DNA from: Pomacea canaliculata
Taxonomy: Eukaryota; Mollusca; Gastropoda; Architaenioglossa; Ampullariidae
Assembly (NCBI RefSeq): GCF_003073045.1
Contig: NC_037594.1
Span: forward strand, 27,640,737 to 27,704,736
Length of the DNA: 64,000 bases
Direction of reading: 5' to 3'
Of this stretch, positions 34,501-46,210 are shown one piece after another; the first letter of the stretch is position 1, and each line of letters starts with the position of its first letter. A program made the position numbers and the translations under genes. The notes below the pieces were generated by a model. That model was not told where the DNA came from, searched no databases, and was given only the letters and a program-made list of their open reading frames with translations.

Positions 34501-35664
34501 CTTTTCATATTAGATGTAAAGCCAGTTCAGAACATTAGTTTTCAATCCTTAAACAAATGTGTTATCTATGAGTATAAGCATCTAGGCTAGTAATCTTATC
34601 TGCGGTTTTTAATTGTTTGTTGTGATTACAAGTTTGCATATCAAAAGTACATTTTCAGCTGTATAATGTGTGTATGTGTGATACATATCGAGGTTAACTT
34701 ACCCTAGACGCAGTTGATATGAAAGTGCTGGCTGTATATATGTCTTAAGTGAGTGTGTTTGTTCAGGTTGTTATTTGTAACACTTAACCAATAGTACTCA
34801 TATTGAGGCTGTTAATCTTATCTCCGGGTTCTTTATAAAGGTTCATTTGATAACAGTTTTTGACAAGTCATATCTGCTCTGACAACGAAGGGTAAAAATT
34901 TGGGAAAAGAAGAGTTTACACAGACAGTGCGTATTTAATTTTATGTAGATATCTGTATATTTTATGTTTGTTGAGATTAGCTGCATCCAAGAGACAACTA
35001 ACACTAAAGTGCTGACTTTCTGTAACAGGTGACTGTGTCTGATCCTCGGGTATCGGCCACCTACGTAGGGTCACTGGCTGTGGGCGTGTCACTAGCTGTG
35101 CTGGGTGTCATCGTCATCATCGACCTGATGAGCCTGCCCAAGCACTTCCGGGAGATGCAGAAGCACGGGTCGCTGTGTGGCCGGTGTCAGAAGGCCAGAA
35201 GGAAGAAGAAATCCAGGAAGGCAGCTGCCGCAAGGAGCGCGGAGTTCTCAGACCGCCGACTCAGAGCCGACGCTGTCTTCATAGTCCGATCCCCAGACCA
35301 GGAGAACTGTCCACGACCTCCCACCGCCCACCAGGAGAACCTCGAAAACATGTGTTTCCAAAGGGAGATCACGCTGGTTGCTGACAGTGTCAACATGGCC
35401 GACGGCGGAAATAGCACAGATTACATTGCAGAAGCCGGAAACGGATCCAAAACATTAGAATCTTGCCTTATGGGGGACGAGGAGAAGGGATGTGCAAGTT
35501 CCGGTCTCTATGTGGATAACGGGGTTGTCTGTGACGTAAAAAACAGAGAAGGCGCTGCCGATACCTACGTCAGAAATACGACAATCGACTATGACGTCAG
35601 AAACACGACTTGCGTGCCCTCCAGTGACGTCAGAAATATGACGTGGGAGGGGAACATTGGTTGA
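31544..35664 (+). CDS. Single-pass membrane protein with C-type lectin and PAN/apple domains (5' exon missing)
   Basis: Six exons fit in phase: 31544-31682, 31976-32187, 32945-33193, 33886-34008, 34310-34452, 35029-35664 (stop). Exons 1-2 form a C-type lectin-like domain: LTWDQASDRCAMLNGTLATI, then MWVGLKV, WSNWKDEPN, a conserved Cys and a closing CTDLLPSLC. The EPN motif in that position suits mannose-type Ca-dependent sugar binding. Exon 3 is a PAN/apple domain (CHFTVTPRA ... DCLELCRTTQDFDCRSVEV ... YYHWTC). Exon 4 is a Ser/Thr-rich stalk, exon 5 a likely coiled coil (RQEVQELKDLSYVIKQQQK), and exon 6 holds the helix VGSLAVGVSLAVLGVIVIID plus a ~175-residue basic then acidic tail with DVRNTT-type repeats. 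The leader exon was not found; the first exon needs a phase-1 donor. It probably acts as a cell-surface receptor or adhesion protein. Confidence 0.8.
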
Positions 35665-35769
35665 AGACGTGTTGGAACATTTGTCACTGCAACTGTTTAG
35701 CAGATTGTGGAGACTGAATGTCGATAAAAGACTGCAAGTGGAGACACCGGTCTTAACAGTTGGGGAGGT

Positions 35770-35853
35770 TGAACAAACAAACAAACAAACAAACAAACAA
35801 ACAAACAAACAAACAAACAAACAAACAAACAAACAAACAAACAAACAAACAAA
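35770..35853. repeat. (CAAA)n tetranucleotide repeat
   Basis: About 21 units of caaa just after the lectin/PAN stop codon, in its probable 3' UTR. Confidence 0.95.
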
Positions 35854-35859
35854 ATAAGT

Positions 35860-36890
35860 AAAGAACATAACAGCGACTTCGTGGATTAAAACAGTTTGTA
35901 CAACATTTGGCATAGAAATACTTATAATCCCAGATAAAAGTTACGGCCAACTGATGTTGAGAGTAATGAGATTTTTATAAACAGATTTTTGTAAACTGCT
36001 GTTTATTATTGAAGTTAACTCTTTTTCATCCTGTGACACAAAAAAATACATGTTTTGTTGTTTTTTTCATAGACTTTTATTAATTTGTTCATGACAAGCA
36101 TAGGCTCAAAGAAAGTTTTTTATTCTCTCCATTTGAGATAAACAATCGTGTGTGCGTGTGTTTAAGGAAGAAAAAAAGCAATATATTGTAAAATGATACA
36201 TGTCACATTTTTTTGCGAAAAGCATGAATATTATTGTTATCAAACTTAGAGGAGGGGGATCTTCAAAGAAACACAAGTTATATATATATAAATGAAACCT
36301 TTCGGACTCATTTAGAATCGGATAAAAGTAGGCACCGCGATAGAAGCAGAATTAAATTGCCCATCAGTAGATCAGCTGGCCCGATGTTTGTTTATTCAAA
36401 TAGTTTATGTCACAGTAGAGAGGATGGAGATCTGTTATCAAATCAAGTTGTCTTACGGCCTGGCCAGGTTACATACCGAAAGATGAATTCATATGTAGCC
36501 TGGCCAGGTTACATACCGAAAGATGAATTCATCTTTGTCCTCCGGTATGAATGTACTAACGCCTGCAAACAGGAAAAGAAACAAAATGACAAACAGATAC
36601 TAACAGTCAGGTCACGGTGCACATTAGATATAGGTGCTATCATTTAAAACTCCTAATCTAAGAATACTAAAAAATACTGTTTGCCTTCCTGTTTTTTTGT
36701 CAACAGGATGAACCGTATGGTGATGGAGCTCGAAGATTTTAAGAGGGTTTACAGTTTCTTTTGTGCAAACTAAGGACAGATGTAGCTGCATCAGAAATGA
36801 AGTTCCACTCGAAGAAAAGCTTGTTTTAAAAGTTCTACAACAATTTATAACCATTCAGACATAATGAAATACATTCATATCCAGTGGAAA
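35860..36890. other. 3' flank with a short direct duplication
   Basis: No gene recognised. At 36461-36530 the segment gcctggccaggttacatacc gaaagatgaattcat occurs twice in tandem (unit about 36 bp). Confidence 0.5.
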
Positions 36891-37085
36891 GCTGGTTCAA
36901 CACCCGAGTAGCGAAGCACACCCAGTCTACCCAGCTGATGGGAATGGGTACCCGACTCCATAGAGGGTTGGGGAGGGGAGGGCAGTGAGGGAGGGAAGAG
37001 TCACTGCCCTGACCCTCACATGTTTGACAAATGCAGCGACCACATGTTACGGTGATGTAGTAACTGGCGAAGTGGCTCAGTGACA
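36890..37085 (+). mobile_element. tRNA-derived SINE copy (family A), truncated
   Basis: Shares cagtctacccagctgatggg and cgactccatagagggttggg with the copies at 18265 and 25350; the tRNA-like head is degraded. It lies just downstream of the first DUF4430 gene. Confidence 0.45.
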
Positions 37086-37185
37086 GCAATTAAAGGGGCT
37101 GTACCAGTTTTATTTCAGTGCAATACTTCACACTGCTTGTACTCTACTTGTAAGGGTTAGAGAACCCATCTGGTCAGGGCTTGCT

Positions 37186-38553
37186 CTATATTTTTCTTAA
37201 AATCATCAAATGAAATGGAAAACCGAGAGAGACGGAGAAAACTGGTTCAAGTGATGGTATTACAATTGCTGAATGCCTCTAGTACTAATATTTTAAAAAG
37301 TACAAACTATAGAGCTTTTTGTGTTGTACCGCTACTTACCGAACTCCAGGGCAGTGCCATTAATATACAGGATCCGCCAGTAGTTCAATTTGCCATTTAC
37401 CCACTCAGATTTCAAGCCATTAATAGAATCAATCATGAAGCCTAGTTCAGCTCCATAGTGCGTCATTGAAAATCTGAAAAAAGTACGAGATGTCAGTATT
37501 TCGCTAAAAGAAATTCGTTTAAAGTAATAAAGCAAGCAATAAATAAATATACTTTGTATGAAAGTGATGTAAAGGACAACCTTTAAGGTCTAGTAGAGAG
37601 GTTTTTTTTTCCTAAGGATTGAGCAGACAGTGACAGATACTATTTCCCCAAATATGGGTGAATCCCATCAACCCCTTCACCATCAACCTTTTGTTCTCGA
37701 TAAACATCATCATTGCAGAGAAAGAGGTCAAAACCCAGGACGTCAGGAGGGTCAAGGTAAGCGAGTGCCTTGAACTTGAAGGCTTTAGCCAATGGGACAG
37801 CGAGGATCTTATACTAGACTATGTACACACGTGACGTCACAAGTTATTGATGTGACATAAACACACACACAGAGGTCAGTGTACTTTACTTAATTTACAG
37901 GTAATTTACAGATACACACAGATACCTGCATAAAGACCAACCTAAAAATTTTATTTTGGTTAGCAGCCTCATGCAGAAAGTGGAACAGTTGCCGCTGGTT
38001 CAGCCCTTCAAGAAAGATGCTCTCATTGAAGAAGGGTTCTTTGAGGGTGTTCTCCACGTGCAGCGTCACATCTATCGGAGAGCCACACAGACCGCACGGC
38101 CACACTTTGTCCTCGTCCCCAGGTGTTGGTGGCTTGGTAGTCGCAGGTTTTGATGGCCTTGTTTTGGCAGGTTTTGATGGCTTATCATCAACCTCCTTTT
38201 TCCCCCAGAAACTTAAAGGCAAAAGAGAAGCTGTATAAGAACTATTGCAAAGCTACAAACAGAGCAATTTGTGTGTTTGTAAGCGTGCATGAATGTGGGT
38301 CGCGTGTTGTGTACGTAAGTGTTCATGGGTATGTTTGCAAATAGCCATACACATTTGTTGGTGTTGGTGAGTGTGCGTATGTACGTTTGCGTAAGTGTGT
38401 GGATATATACATAAAAGGTGCATGAGAGTGCATGTAGAGCTGGAGAGAGAGAGAGAGACAGAGAACTCACTTTTCTATATCCGCTCTTCTTAAACACGTG
38501 TCGACTCCAGCCAGAAACATCAGGAGGATCACCACAGTACATCGCATATCCAT
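37186..38553 (-). CDS. DUF4430/transcobalamin C-terminal-like protein A (secreted)
   Basis: Exons 38471-38553 (ATG, signal peptide MDMRCTVVILLMFLAGVDTC), 37942-38211 and 37340-37473 fit with intron phases 2, 2, 1. Exon 2 has a Lys/Pro/Thr-rich linker (KPSKPAKTRPSKPATTKPP), a CGLCG motif, then DVTLHVENTLKEPFF and a helix LFHFLHEAANQNKIF. Exon 3 has GAELGFMIDSINGLK and YWRILYINGTALEFG, the DUF4430 core pattern (G-x-x-I-x-x-I-N-G ... YW). This fold is the C-terminal beta-domain of transcobalamin and intrinsic factor; the alpha-barrel cobalamin domain is absent. The last exon is uncertain: 37186-37268 is in phase and gives VIPSLEPVFSVSLGF, but its acceptor is weak. It is the first of four tandem genes and differs from the others by the linker. 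Confidence 0.65.
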
Positions 38554-40310
38554 GACGACACTGACAACACTTCTACTGTGAGGTTGTTGCAGTCTCTACT
38601 GGTTCTGTTCTGTACTTTCTCGTCACTTGCTGTTGTTTCTACCGACAGTAGCCGTTTGTCAAGTCCCGCTATCTATAGATTCTCTCCTTGTGTATGTAGT
38701 GAGCACGATAAATCGGATGACAGCTTTCACACGTTGCACCTGCGCTAAATACAGGTGAGAGGGAGTCTTTCAGTTCAAACTAGGTCAGCTCGCGCTGTTT
38801 CTCTGACCTTTGGCTGAAGGATGTACTCTACACAGGTCATAACAGCTAAGTGCTTTTTATCAGCCGAGTAATGAATTTAACAGGAAACACTGTACATCCA
38901 GTGTCCTTCGCTGTGTCTAGCAATGGTCACAAAGATGACACGATTTGTGCAGGAGGCGGTTAGCGGGTTTTTTGATCACATGACTAACAAGAGTTTGCCG
39001 GATTGGACAAGGTAAGTTATAGTTGCCGACACGTGACTTAGATATCAAGTTGACCCAAGCTGACATTAATACCGAAGGTCAGACATAGTGAGTAAGATGC
39101 AAGACACAACCACTAACTAGTTATCACATCATGTACGCGTGCATGCGTTTTTTTGAGTATATGTGTGTCGGTGTGAATGATCGTAATGTGCATATATACA
39201 TGTGATGTCCACTTAGGGTCTGGTGGATGTGTGGCTGTTAGTCATTTTAAACCGGCCACTGGTGGTGGAAAAAGCTGCCATGTAAATAAACCGATGTATG
39301 GAGGAGAACGGTGACGACCGCCGGCGGTAGTTGCTGTTCTTCTCTGGTGTTGTCTGAATAGTAACCGGCTTCTTTGATGTCAGCTTCACGCCTCATTAAA
39401 TGACCAGAATGTCTCGTTTGGACACAATAGATGGCAAGCCCTTGGAGTGAGTGGCTCAGAACACAGCCAAACCCACTTTACATTTCATTCCCACACCATG
39501 ATCGACACACACACACAGTCACACACGAGACCAACACAAACACACACAGACGCACACATGAGCGCGCCGCGTTCACGAATACAGCGAAATGAACCAACTG
39601 ATTTTTCAATCATGTATTATCTTTCTTTGTCATTTACTTTGAACTAGCTCTGACGAACTTTATTATGAAAACATCTGTATTCAGCTAATGAGCGTTGGTT
39701 GTAAGGAGGGCACTGAGTGGATTACCGTCAGCCATTTGTCGTCTGGTGGGAGCTCGCGCCCTAAAGTGGAGGGACACGCAAGAGTAGATAAGGAGGTCAG
39801 CTTGCCCTTAGTGACGACCTCGACAGAATCATTGCCGCCAAAAGAGCTTGTTTGTCAGGGCAAAGGTGACAAAGGTGACACATGAGTTCCTCAATGTTGT
39901 GACGGTTGGTGTGGAATGAGTTGTAGTTACACTCTTATTTAGAGATGTTTCCTGATCTTTTTAGATACAGAGACGGACTCGTCGTACAACTTGTCTGTCC
40001 CACTGGATGAATATACACGTGTTGCACATGGATATTGCACGCAGACCTCTCCAAGGATCGAACTTGTATTGCTGAGAACCCCTTGGGTCTTTCAACAGCC
40101 GACAAACATAATAGAAAGGAAATGAGGGAGAGTTCTTGGAGGGTGAGATGAGATTAAGAATCAACACGACCAACTGTTACTTGGGTACCCCGAGGGCCAT
40201 TGTCTTGGTGGCTCTTCCTGACTCATGCACCCTTCATCGTGAGATCCCTACCCTGCCGAATAATGAGGTCCAGCAATGCGAACCCTAAACCCAGGGTAAT
40301 TCTGGTTTGT
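38554..40310. other. Upstream region of gene A; nothing else recognised
   Basis: Holds the presumed promoter of the minus-strand gene A and AC-rich tracts near 39500-39560. No exon recognised. Confidence 0.4.
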
Positions 40311-40789
40311 CAGTCACAGAAGGTGATGAGTAAAACGATGTCGTAGTCACCGCTGGCACGATCAACAAACCAGGCAACACGGAAAAGACAAAGGAGACGA
40401 CCGAAGCCCTGTGAAAAACAAACAAACAAACAAACAAACGTGAAAACAGTTGTTAATGCTGGTGCGTAAATGAGTGTGCATGACTCTGTTGGTCTAAACA
40501 CTCGGCTACCCGCTACCCCAGTGTGTAAGTCAATATGTGTGTGCACGTAGCGGCTCATTTAATTATTTAATAAACACACAAATGATGTTGGTGTTAAATT
40601 TCGAAGATCTTGTGTCAACCAATTGCTAATTAGCCTAAATATTTGGAAATACAAACACATCGGCGGAAACATCATACTCTGTCCTGCCGTGTGTTGTTTT
40701 GCTTCTCTGTCTGCAGACAACCATTCTATCCATGTATTTTCTTTAATATTACACTGATAAATACTCACAGAAAGAAACAACCAAAGCAT
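40278..40789 (-). other. Two exon-like fragments between DUF4430 genes A and B
   Basis: A minus-strand ATG at 40789 gives MLWLFLS followed directly by gtgagt. A segment after a good acceptor (tttgtttttcacag) at 40411 can read ASVVSFVFSVLPGLLIVPAV. Their phases do not clearly match in the frame that looks signal-like. They may be remnants of another leader exon in the cluster. Weak evidence. Confidence 0.15.
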
Positions 40790-40839
40790 GACCGCTAATA
40801 GGAGATAAAAGCTTGCAAGTAATTGTTAACAACATACAA

Positions 40840-40844
<5 letters not shown>

Positions 40845-40924
<80 letters not shown>
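40845..40924. repeat. (TGTC)n tetranucleotide repeat, about 80 bp
   Basis: About 20 tgtc units immediately 3' of the gene B stop codon. LSVCLSVC/RQTDRQTD frames are artefacts. Confidence 0.95.
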
Positions 40925-40929
40925 TTGGT

Positions 40930-43510
40930 TCAGTTACCGAGGTGGCTTTCCCAGCAGCTGCATAATTGCGTGGATGTATACCAGCTGTCTGTAAAATTAT
41001 TTCGTGAAGTAGTTTTAAGATTTGTTCGCTTACTACAATGATGGGCTGTATGGCTGGACAGTCCTTCAACTGGATGTTGTCCACCAGCATCAACTCTTAG
41101 CTCGAAGGTTACCGTTTCACCATCACGTGGCTCGTAGGTGCTCATGCCTAAAAGAAAGATGAAACAAAAGGAAGACGAAAAGATGTTTCATATTTTTTAG
41201 TTTTTCCATTTTCACTCTTAATTACAACGAAAATGCTAATGAGGCATGGTTGGAGTTTTCACTCTGTCGCTCCTAAATACGATCACGTGTCACAAGTAAA
41301 TAGTCTAATTGTCTCATGACTGCGGGGATGTAGGAAACGGGAACAAGTCACTCAATCCTCTCCTTCGTTTTCTGCACTGGCTACCCATCCCTTCTCGTAT
41401 TCAGTACAAATTGTGCTGTGTTTTAATTTCTTTGCTGGCTCCTGCCCTGACTATTTCTTTGAAATTCTTTTCCCACTACATCCCAGCCAGACAACTCTTT
41501 CCGTCTGACGACTTTCTCCTCACTATCCCTGTCACCAACAATATTTTGGTCACATGAATATGTTGATAATAATAATCGATCCTTTTATAATTAAAATACT
41601 TTTTTAAACTTCTTACCATACTCAACAGGTCGGTTATTGAAGTCCAGAATGCACCAGTAGGTTTTATCCTTCTCGGCGTAAACATCATTAATGGCTGAGA
41701 GGTAGTAACCTCCGGGACTGGTGTGGTAGTGGACAGCAAACCTGCACACAGGAGCGAAATACTACACTTGGTACATGTTCACAGACAGTCCTTAATCAGC
41801 ATCATTGTCTCTTTACTCTGGTACTGGACTGTCATTCTCAAATGTAGTAAACTTATTTTAAAAACCGCTTGAAGTTTCCAGTTGTCATAGCAACTGTAGA
41901 CATGAAATTCATAACCGATACAAACCAGGGCAGCAGGAAAAATGTCTGTACTTCAGAGGGAGAGAAGAGCGGGAGGGAATCGAATCTTTAGATGCATAGT
42001 TGTACATTAAATACAAAATAAAATTATCCTCGGTAAATGTAAACAGCATTATTTATACAACCTATGAGACCCAGCATATTTTATAGTTCATGCCCTAACA
42101 TTGTCTAATGTTTACATTACTATTGGTCTTATGATAACAATGTTTGGATTTAGATGTGGAAAAACTGCCAGTAAATACAATATTTCTCTCGTAACTCGTG
42201 GTACACCAAACAGTGAAACAAGAAACGTAACTCGTCTTTTTCAGAATGGTAAGGGTTCGGATACAGAGTTATTCCTCTTAACACCCAACGTCTGATGAAG
42301 GCAGCTTTAAACTTGGTTATAGTTAGAATCGATCAATCTTATTTCCATGTGGAGTGGACTGTCGACAGAACGATTAACTTACTTGCCCAGTGTAGCTCAA
42401 GCAGTCAAGCATCACATCGTTTAAAATAAGTGCAAACATCTTCTCATTCCTACACCGACATTTGACTAAACATTAAGACTCCAAAATTATTCAAAAATCT
42501 TTTAATATTATGCAACCAGCTTTTAATAGAATACCTTGACTTAAGATAATTTTTTTTCCATTTGTAAACCTGTTTGGGGAGTTGGTAGGAATGTCAGTTG
42601 TATCTCAAACTAGTATTTAATAGTACAAACAAGTAGTGTTAATGAGCTTTGGGTTAGCTCCCGTATACCAAAGTGTTTAGGATTCTTGACAAGATGTAAA
42701 AGTCGTTTCAAAAACAATTTTTACCTGTTGAACCCTGGGTCAATGCCAGCTGCCTCCTGCACCATTTCAATCAAGAAGCGTGAATGAGTGTCTGGCAGGT
42801 TTGCTTGTATCTCAAAGTTTGGGTGTACCAGAGTGTTGACTGCTCTCAGGGTAACATTCTTACCTCTGAAAAATTACAGATGCCTCGTGGATCTGTCATT
42901 GGTACTCATTAATAACAGAGACTGATTTCCGAGTGTGAAACCCTTCTCATTAGCAGACTGCTTACATTCTTCTTTCAAGAACTCTTAAATCTGTCTTCTA
43001 CCTGACCTCAGTCACAATGCACCCGTCTGTCTCTTTAACAGAACCAGTATCTGTCCTTAAACAGGATTGCTAAATCTGAAACTTCTTAGGTTACAAAATT
43101 CTTTCTTTATTTATTTCAAATGCTTATCAATGTCTAGATGCAAATATTTTGTGACACAATGTCCTGGACAAGTTTTGCATATTAAATTTCTTTTTCTCCA
43201 TAACACGCGTGATCATCCTACTTTTATCTGCAATCATTCAGTCGCTCTTTAATAATAATGATAATAATAGTAATAAAAATAAAGCTTATGAAGGAATAGT
43301 AAAAGACTTACAAGATGTTTATTATCAATGACATATACTGAACACATCTCTGACGATTTTTTGTGTAAGCACATATACTTCAATACTTTTCTTAAACATT
43401 TCGCAATGCTTTTGACAACTGTTCATACCGCTTTTAATAAGGTTATTATTTAAAATTATTTCATTATATTACCAAATTAAGAATATTCCTAACACTTACC
43501 CCTGCGCCAT
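40930..43510 (-). CDS. DUF4430/transcobalamin C-terminal-like protein B (leaderless)
   Basis: Four exons in phase: 43500-43510 (ATGGCGCAGGG, 11 nt), 42725-42865, 41617-41741, 40930-41147. The protein starts MAQGGKNVTLRAVNTLVHPN and has no signal peptide; an in-frame TGA lies 21 nt upstream of the ATG. Then come the helix SRFLIEMVQEAAGI, the core GGYYLSAINDVYAEKDKTYW, and the closing strand GMSTYEPRDGETVTFEL, all matching DUF4430. The C-terminal extension is longer than in gene C, ending in a Cys-containing tail next to a (TGTC)n repeat. In transcobalamins this domain covers bound cobalamin, but here it stands alone, so cobalamin binding cannot be assumed. It may be cytosolic or exported without a leader. 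Confidence 0.75.
41300..41560 (+). mobile_element. LINE ORF2 C-terminal fragment (inside intron 3 of gene B)
   Basis: Plus strand reads PLLRFLHWLPIPSRIQYKLC, a hallmark of the region after the reverse transcriptase in CR1/L2/Rex-type LINEs (LHWLPV-x-x-RI-x-YK), then HYIPARQLFPSDD before the frame ends. 5'-truncated and antisense to the host gene. Confidence 0.65.
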
Positions 43511-44219
43511 GTCTTCGCTGGCCGATTCTCACCGGAGGACCTCCGTAATTCCTCTGCTACCGGAACTAGATAAGCACCAGCTCTGCGCATGCGTACACGT
43601 CACTTTAACGAACAATTGAATAAATGCAATCAGTTTTGTTTTTGATGGAACCTGGACACTGCTTTGGTTTGTGTAAATATATTTTATCTTTCAGTAAACA
43701 TGCGCATTGCTTATACGTATATATAAACCCTCTATCTATATTTAATAACGGTATAGAGTTTATATTAATATCTCAAGATAGAGAAAGTCAGTGAGTCAGG
43801 ATACACTTTCGATTTTGAGAAAACTTGTGCATAGTTTTCACTTGGTTTGCCGAAGAGTTTTGCACCTGTGGCAGTTACCTGTCACCGCCTGAATTGTGAA
43901 GATGATGTTGGGAAGCTGAATCTATAAAAGCTGAGGAGCTTTTTTGTAGGAAGGGATGGAGGGAAAGAGAAACACCTGCTCAGTCGCTACTGCTTCAAAT
44001 GGTGTATAAATCCAACCTCCTGATAACACCTACATGTTTTAAGTTACTACAGATACTCAAGACTTGCGCTGAAAGTTTGACCAGTCAGTAAAAGGTTAGT
44101 AGGCTCTGCCCACCACAGTTTCTCTCTGTCCTACTATAAGGCTGGACAAATTCGGTCATTCTCTTTAGTATGTCTCTCTTTACAGTATGAATGGTTCATG
44201 CATTCCGGTCTCGAATTAA
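43511..44219. other. 5' flank of gene B
   Basis: About 0.7 kb between the gene B start codon and the Kolobok-like element. No exon or motif recognised beyond AT-rich DNA. Confidence 0.3.
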
Positions 44220-44894
44220 AGGGATTGTAAAGGCAAACTAAAACTGCTTAGAATGGCGTAAAGAGTAGGATACATTTGAATCTCGTCTATTTATGTGTGT
44301 GTTCATGTGGAAAACGTTGAAGGTTTTTAGTAGAATGTTGTGTTTAATAAGAGAAATTACACGGGACTCTTTTTTTGCTTCCATGAAGTCTCGTTCTCCG
44401 TCACGTGACCCTATGACGTGTGGTTTCCATAGTGACAACCATGCCTCGAGAATGTGCTGCACCCGATTGCCACGAAAAGATGGAAAAGATTCAAAATTGT
44501 CTTTTCATCAGTTTCCGACAGACAGAGCCTTACAAGCCTTACACACAGAGTGCGTCATACGAATAAAATGACGTCAAATCTTCGCAATGACCTCACACAC
44601 TTCCTGTGTGTGTGACGTCATAAGGAGACTGACGTCACAAGAAGACTCCTCTGCTTGACCATCTCAGGAAGCTATCGTGGTTACTCGGCGGAAGGACACA
44701 AAGGTCGATTTCACTGGATTTTTTTCAATGTTTATAAACATCGGCAACCGACATAGTGCTAATAAGTGGTAATTAAGTGAGAAACGAATCATATATTTCT
44801 CCTGTGTCGCTCTCGTGCTCTGTAATTGTAACTAAATATATTTTTGAAACGGTTGACCGTCGCCAGAGCCTTATCACAAGCCTTGAGTATCCCT
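44220..44894 (+). mobile_element. Kolobok-like THAP-derived DNA transposon, copy 2 (675 bp)
   Basis: Near full-length inverted copy of the element at 9895-10580. It is preceded by TTAA (44216-44219), starts AGGGATTGTAAAGGC and ends GCCTTGAGTATCCCT. The right-hand TTAA is lost. The THAP start MPRECAAPDCHEK is followed in the next frame by KDGKDSKLSFHQFPTDRALQ, the SFH-x-FP core of THAP zinc fingers, so a +1 frameshift separates the two halves. The same break region in both copies suggests amplification of an already broken, non-autonomous master. It lies upstream of DUF4430 gene B. Confidence 0.7.
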
Positions 44895-46210
44895 GACGAC
44901 GACGACGATGATGATGATGGTGGTGGTGGTGGTGGACTTGCTACTAGGGGTACAAATCTGGGATAGTTGTAGGCAATATATTTTTGCCTGCTACTTTAAA
45001 TTTCAAGGTGTCACGTGACTTTATTCTCGGCCTATTTCGTTCCCGCTGCACGTGGAACCACGTGGTGCAGCCATCCGCCACGTGACCTGCAGTCTAACGT
45101 GGATGATAATGACCCGCAGCTGCCCCACTTCTTGTCTTCAGTATGTGACCACACGCAAGTTTGGATTCCAAGCTACCAAGGTCCACGTTGCAGCAAGTAA
45201 ATAATGATTAAAATGTATTTGTAAACACGATGATGTGGTTGGATACTTTAATACTTTTTCGGTTGTCTTGGCGACATGCAGTCACAAGTTCTCTTTTTCC
45301 CTCAAATTAGCAGACATCCATCCAACAAACAAGAAATGTAATTTATTCATAGAATAGATTGTTTAATGTTACACCGACAACTACAGACAGAAAAAACTGT
45401 GACAACTGATGGAAAAAGGAAAACTGCAAGTAATTGTTAACAGCATGCGTCACTATCTAAATTAAAAAGTTATTACAAAAGATTAAAATCTGTGTTTTCC
45501 ATATTCAAGCCTTCATCAACAGTATCTAAAAGTTGCAGCCGTTGCTGTATTATTCTCTAGCTTGGTAGCTCATCAAACTTTTAATTTAATGGCACGTGAC
45601 TTTGACATCAGAGAATTAATAAATGGAAATGGAAATTATTTCATTATCAGCAAAGAGCTCTTCTGATGAAGGAAAAAAAAGAGGTAATTGCTGTAGGTGG
45701 TGCGATCACAAGATCGGTATTTGATTTTTAGCAAGATGCTCAATACTGTCTTGTGTGTTGTGTTGTATTTAGTGACATTTGTGCAATATATACCACAACA
45801 TGGGTTAAATACAAATGATAATTGTTTGACTAGCTTAAAATACACTTAATTGATAAGAATTAAAAAAAGGAGTAAACACACATACAAGAGGTGCAAGAGT
45901 TCTGACGATAAGCTCTTTTCTTTGTATTATAATTCTAATACGAATACGGTAAAAGTAATTTTTCATTAGGGCCTTTAAAACTGTTAAAGTTATTTCTCAT
46001 GAAGACTGTTGAAAAACAAACACCTTGACTGAAGACGAGATGGGTGGAAAAAAGTAGTTTTCGAATGAATAATAAAGTTTATCAAGTTGTGCACGTTGAC
46101 TATAAAGCAGCAAAATGACGATAAAACTACTAAAACTTCAAACAATGTGCCTTCCAAAACCTTGAGACATTTTGACAACTAGTCAATCTTCTGAAGGTAA
46201 TGCAGGAGAA
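44895..46210. other. Spacer between gene B and gene C
   Basis: Holds (gac)n/(gat)n/(ggt)n runs at 44894-44936. At about 45350-45450 it has a diverged copy of the gene B 3' flank (gcaagtaattgttaacagca), consistent with duplication of a whole gene unit including its 3' end. Confidence 0.5.

Noticed and set aside
35657-35950. NKQTKQTK and VCLFVCLF frames
   Set aside because: Translations of the (CAAA)n repeat.
38213-38542. Minus-strand 109-codon frame MYCGDPPDVSGWSRH
   Set aside because: Shadow frame of the gene A leader exon; the frame starting at 38553 gives a proper signal peptide and phase.
40749-41041. RQTDRQTD and LSVCLSVC frames
   Set aside because: Translations of the (TGTC)n repeat.
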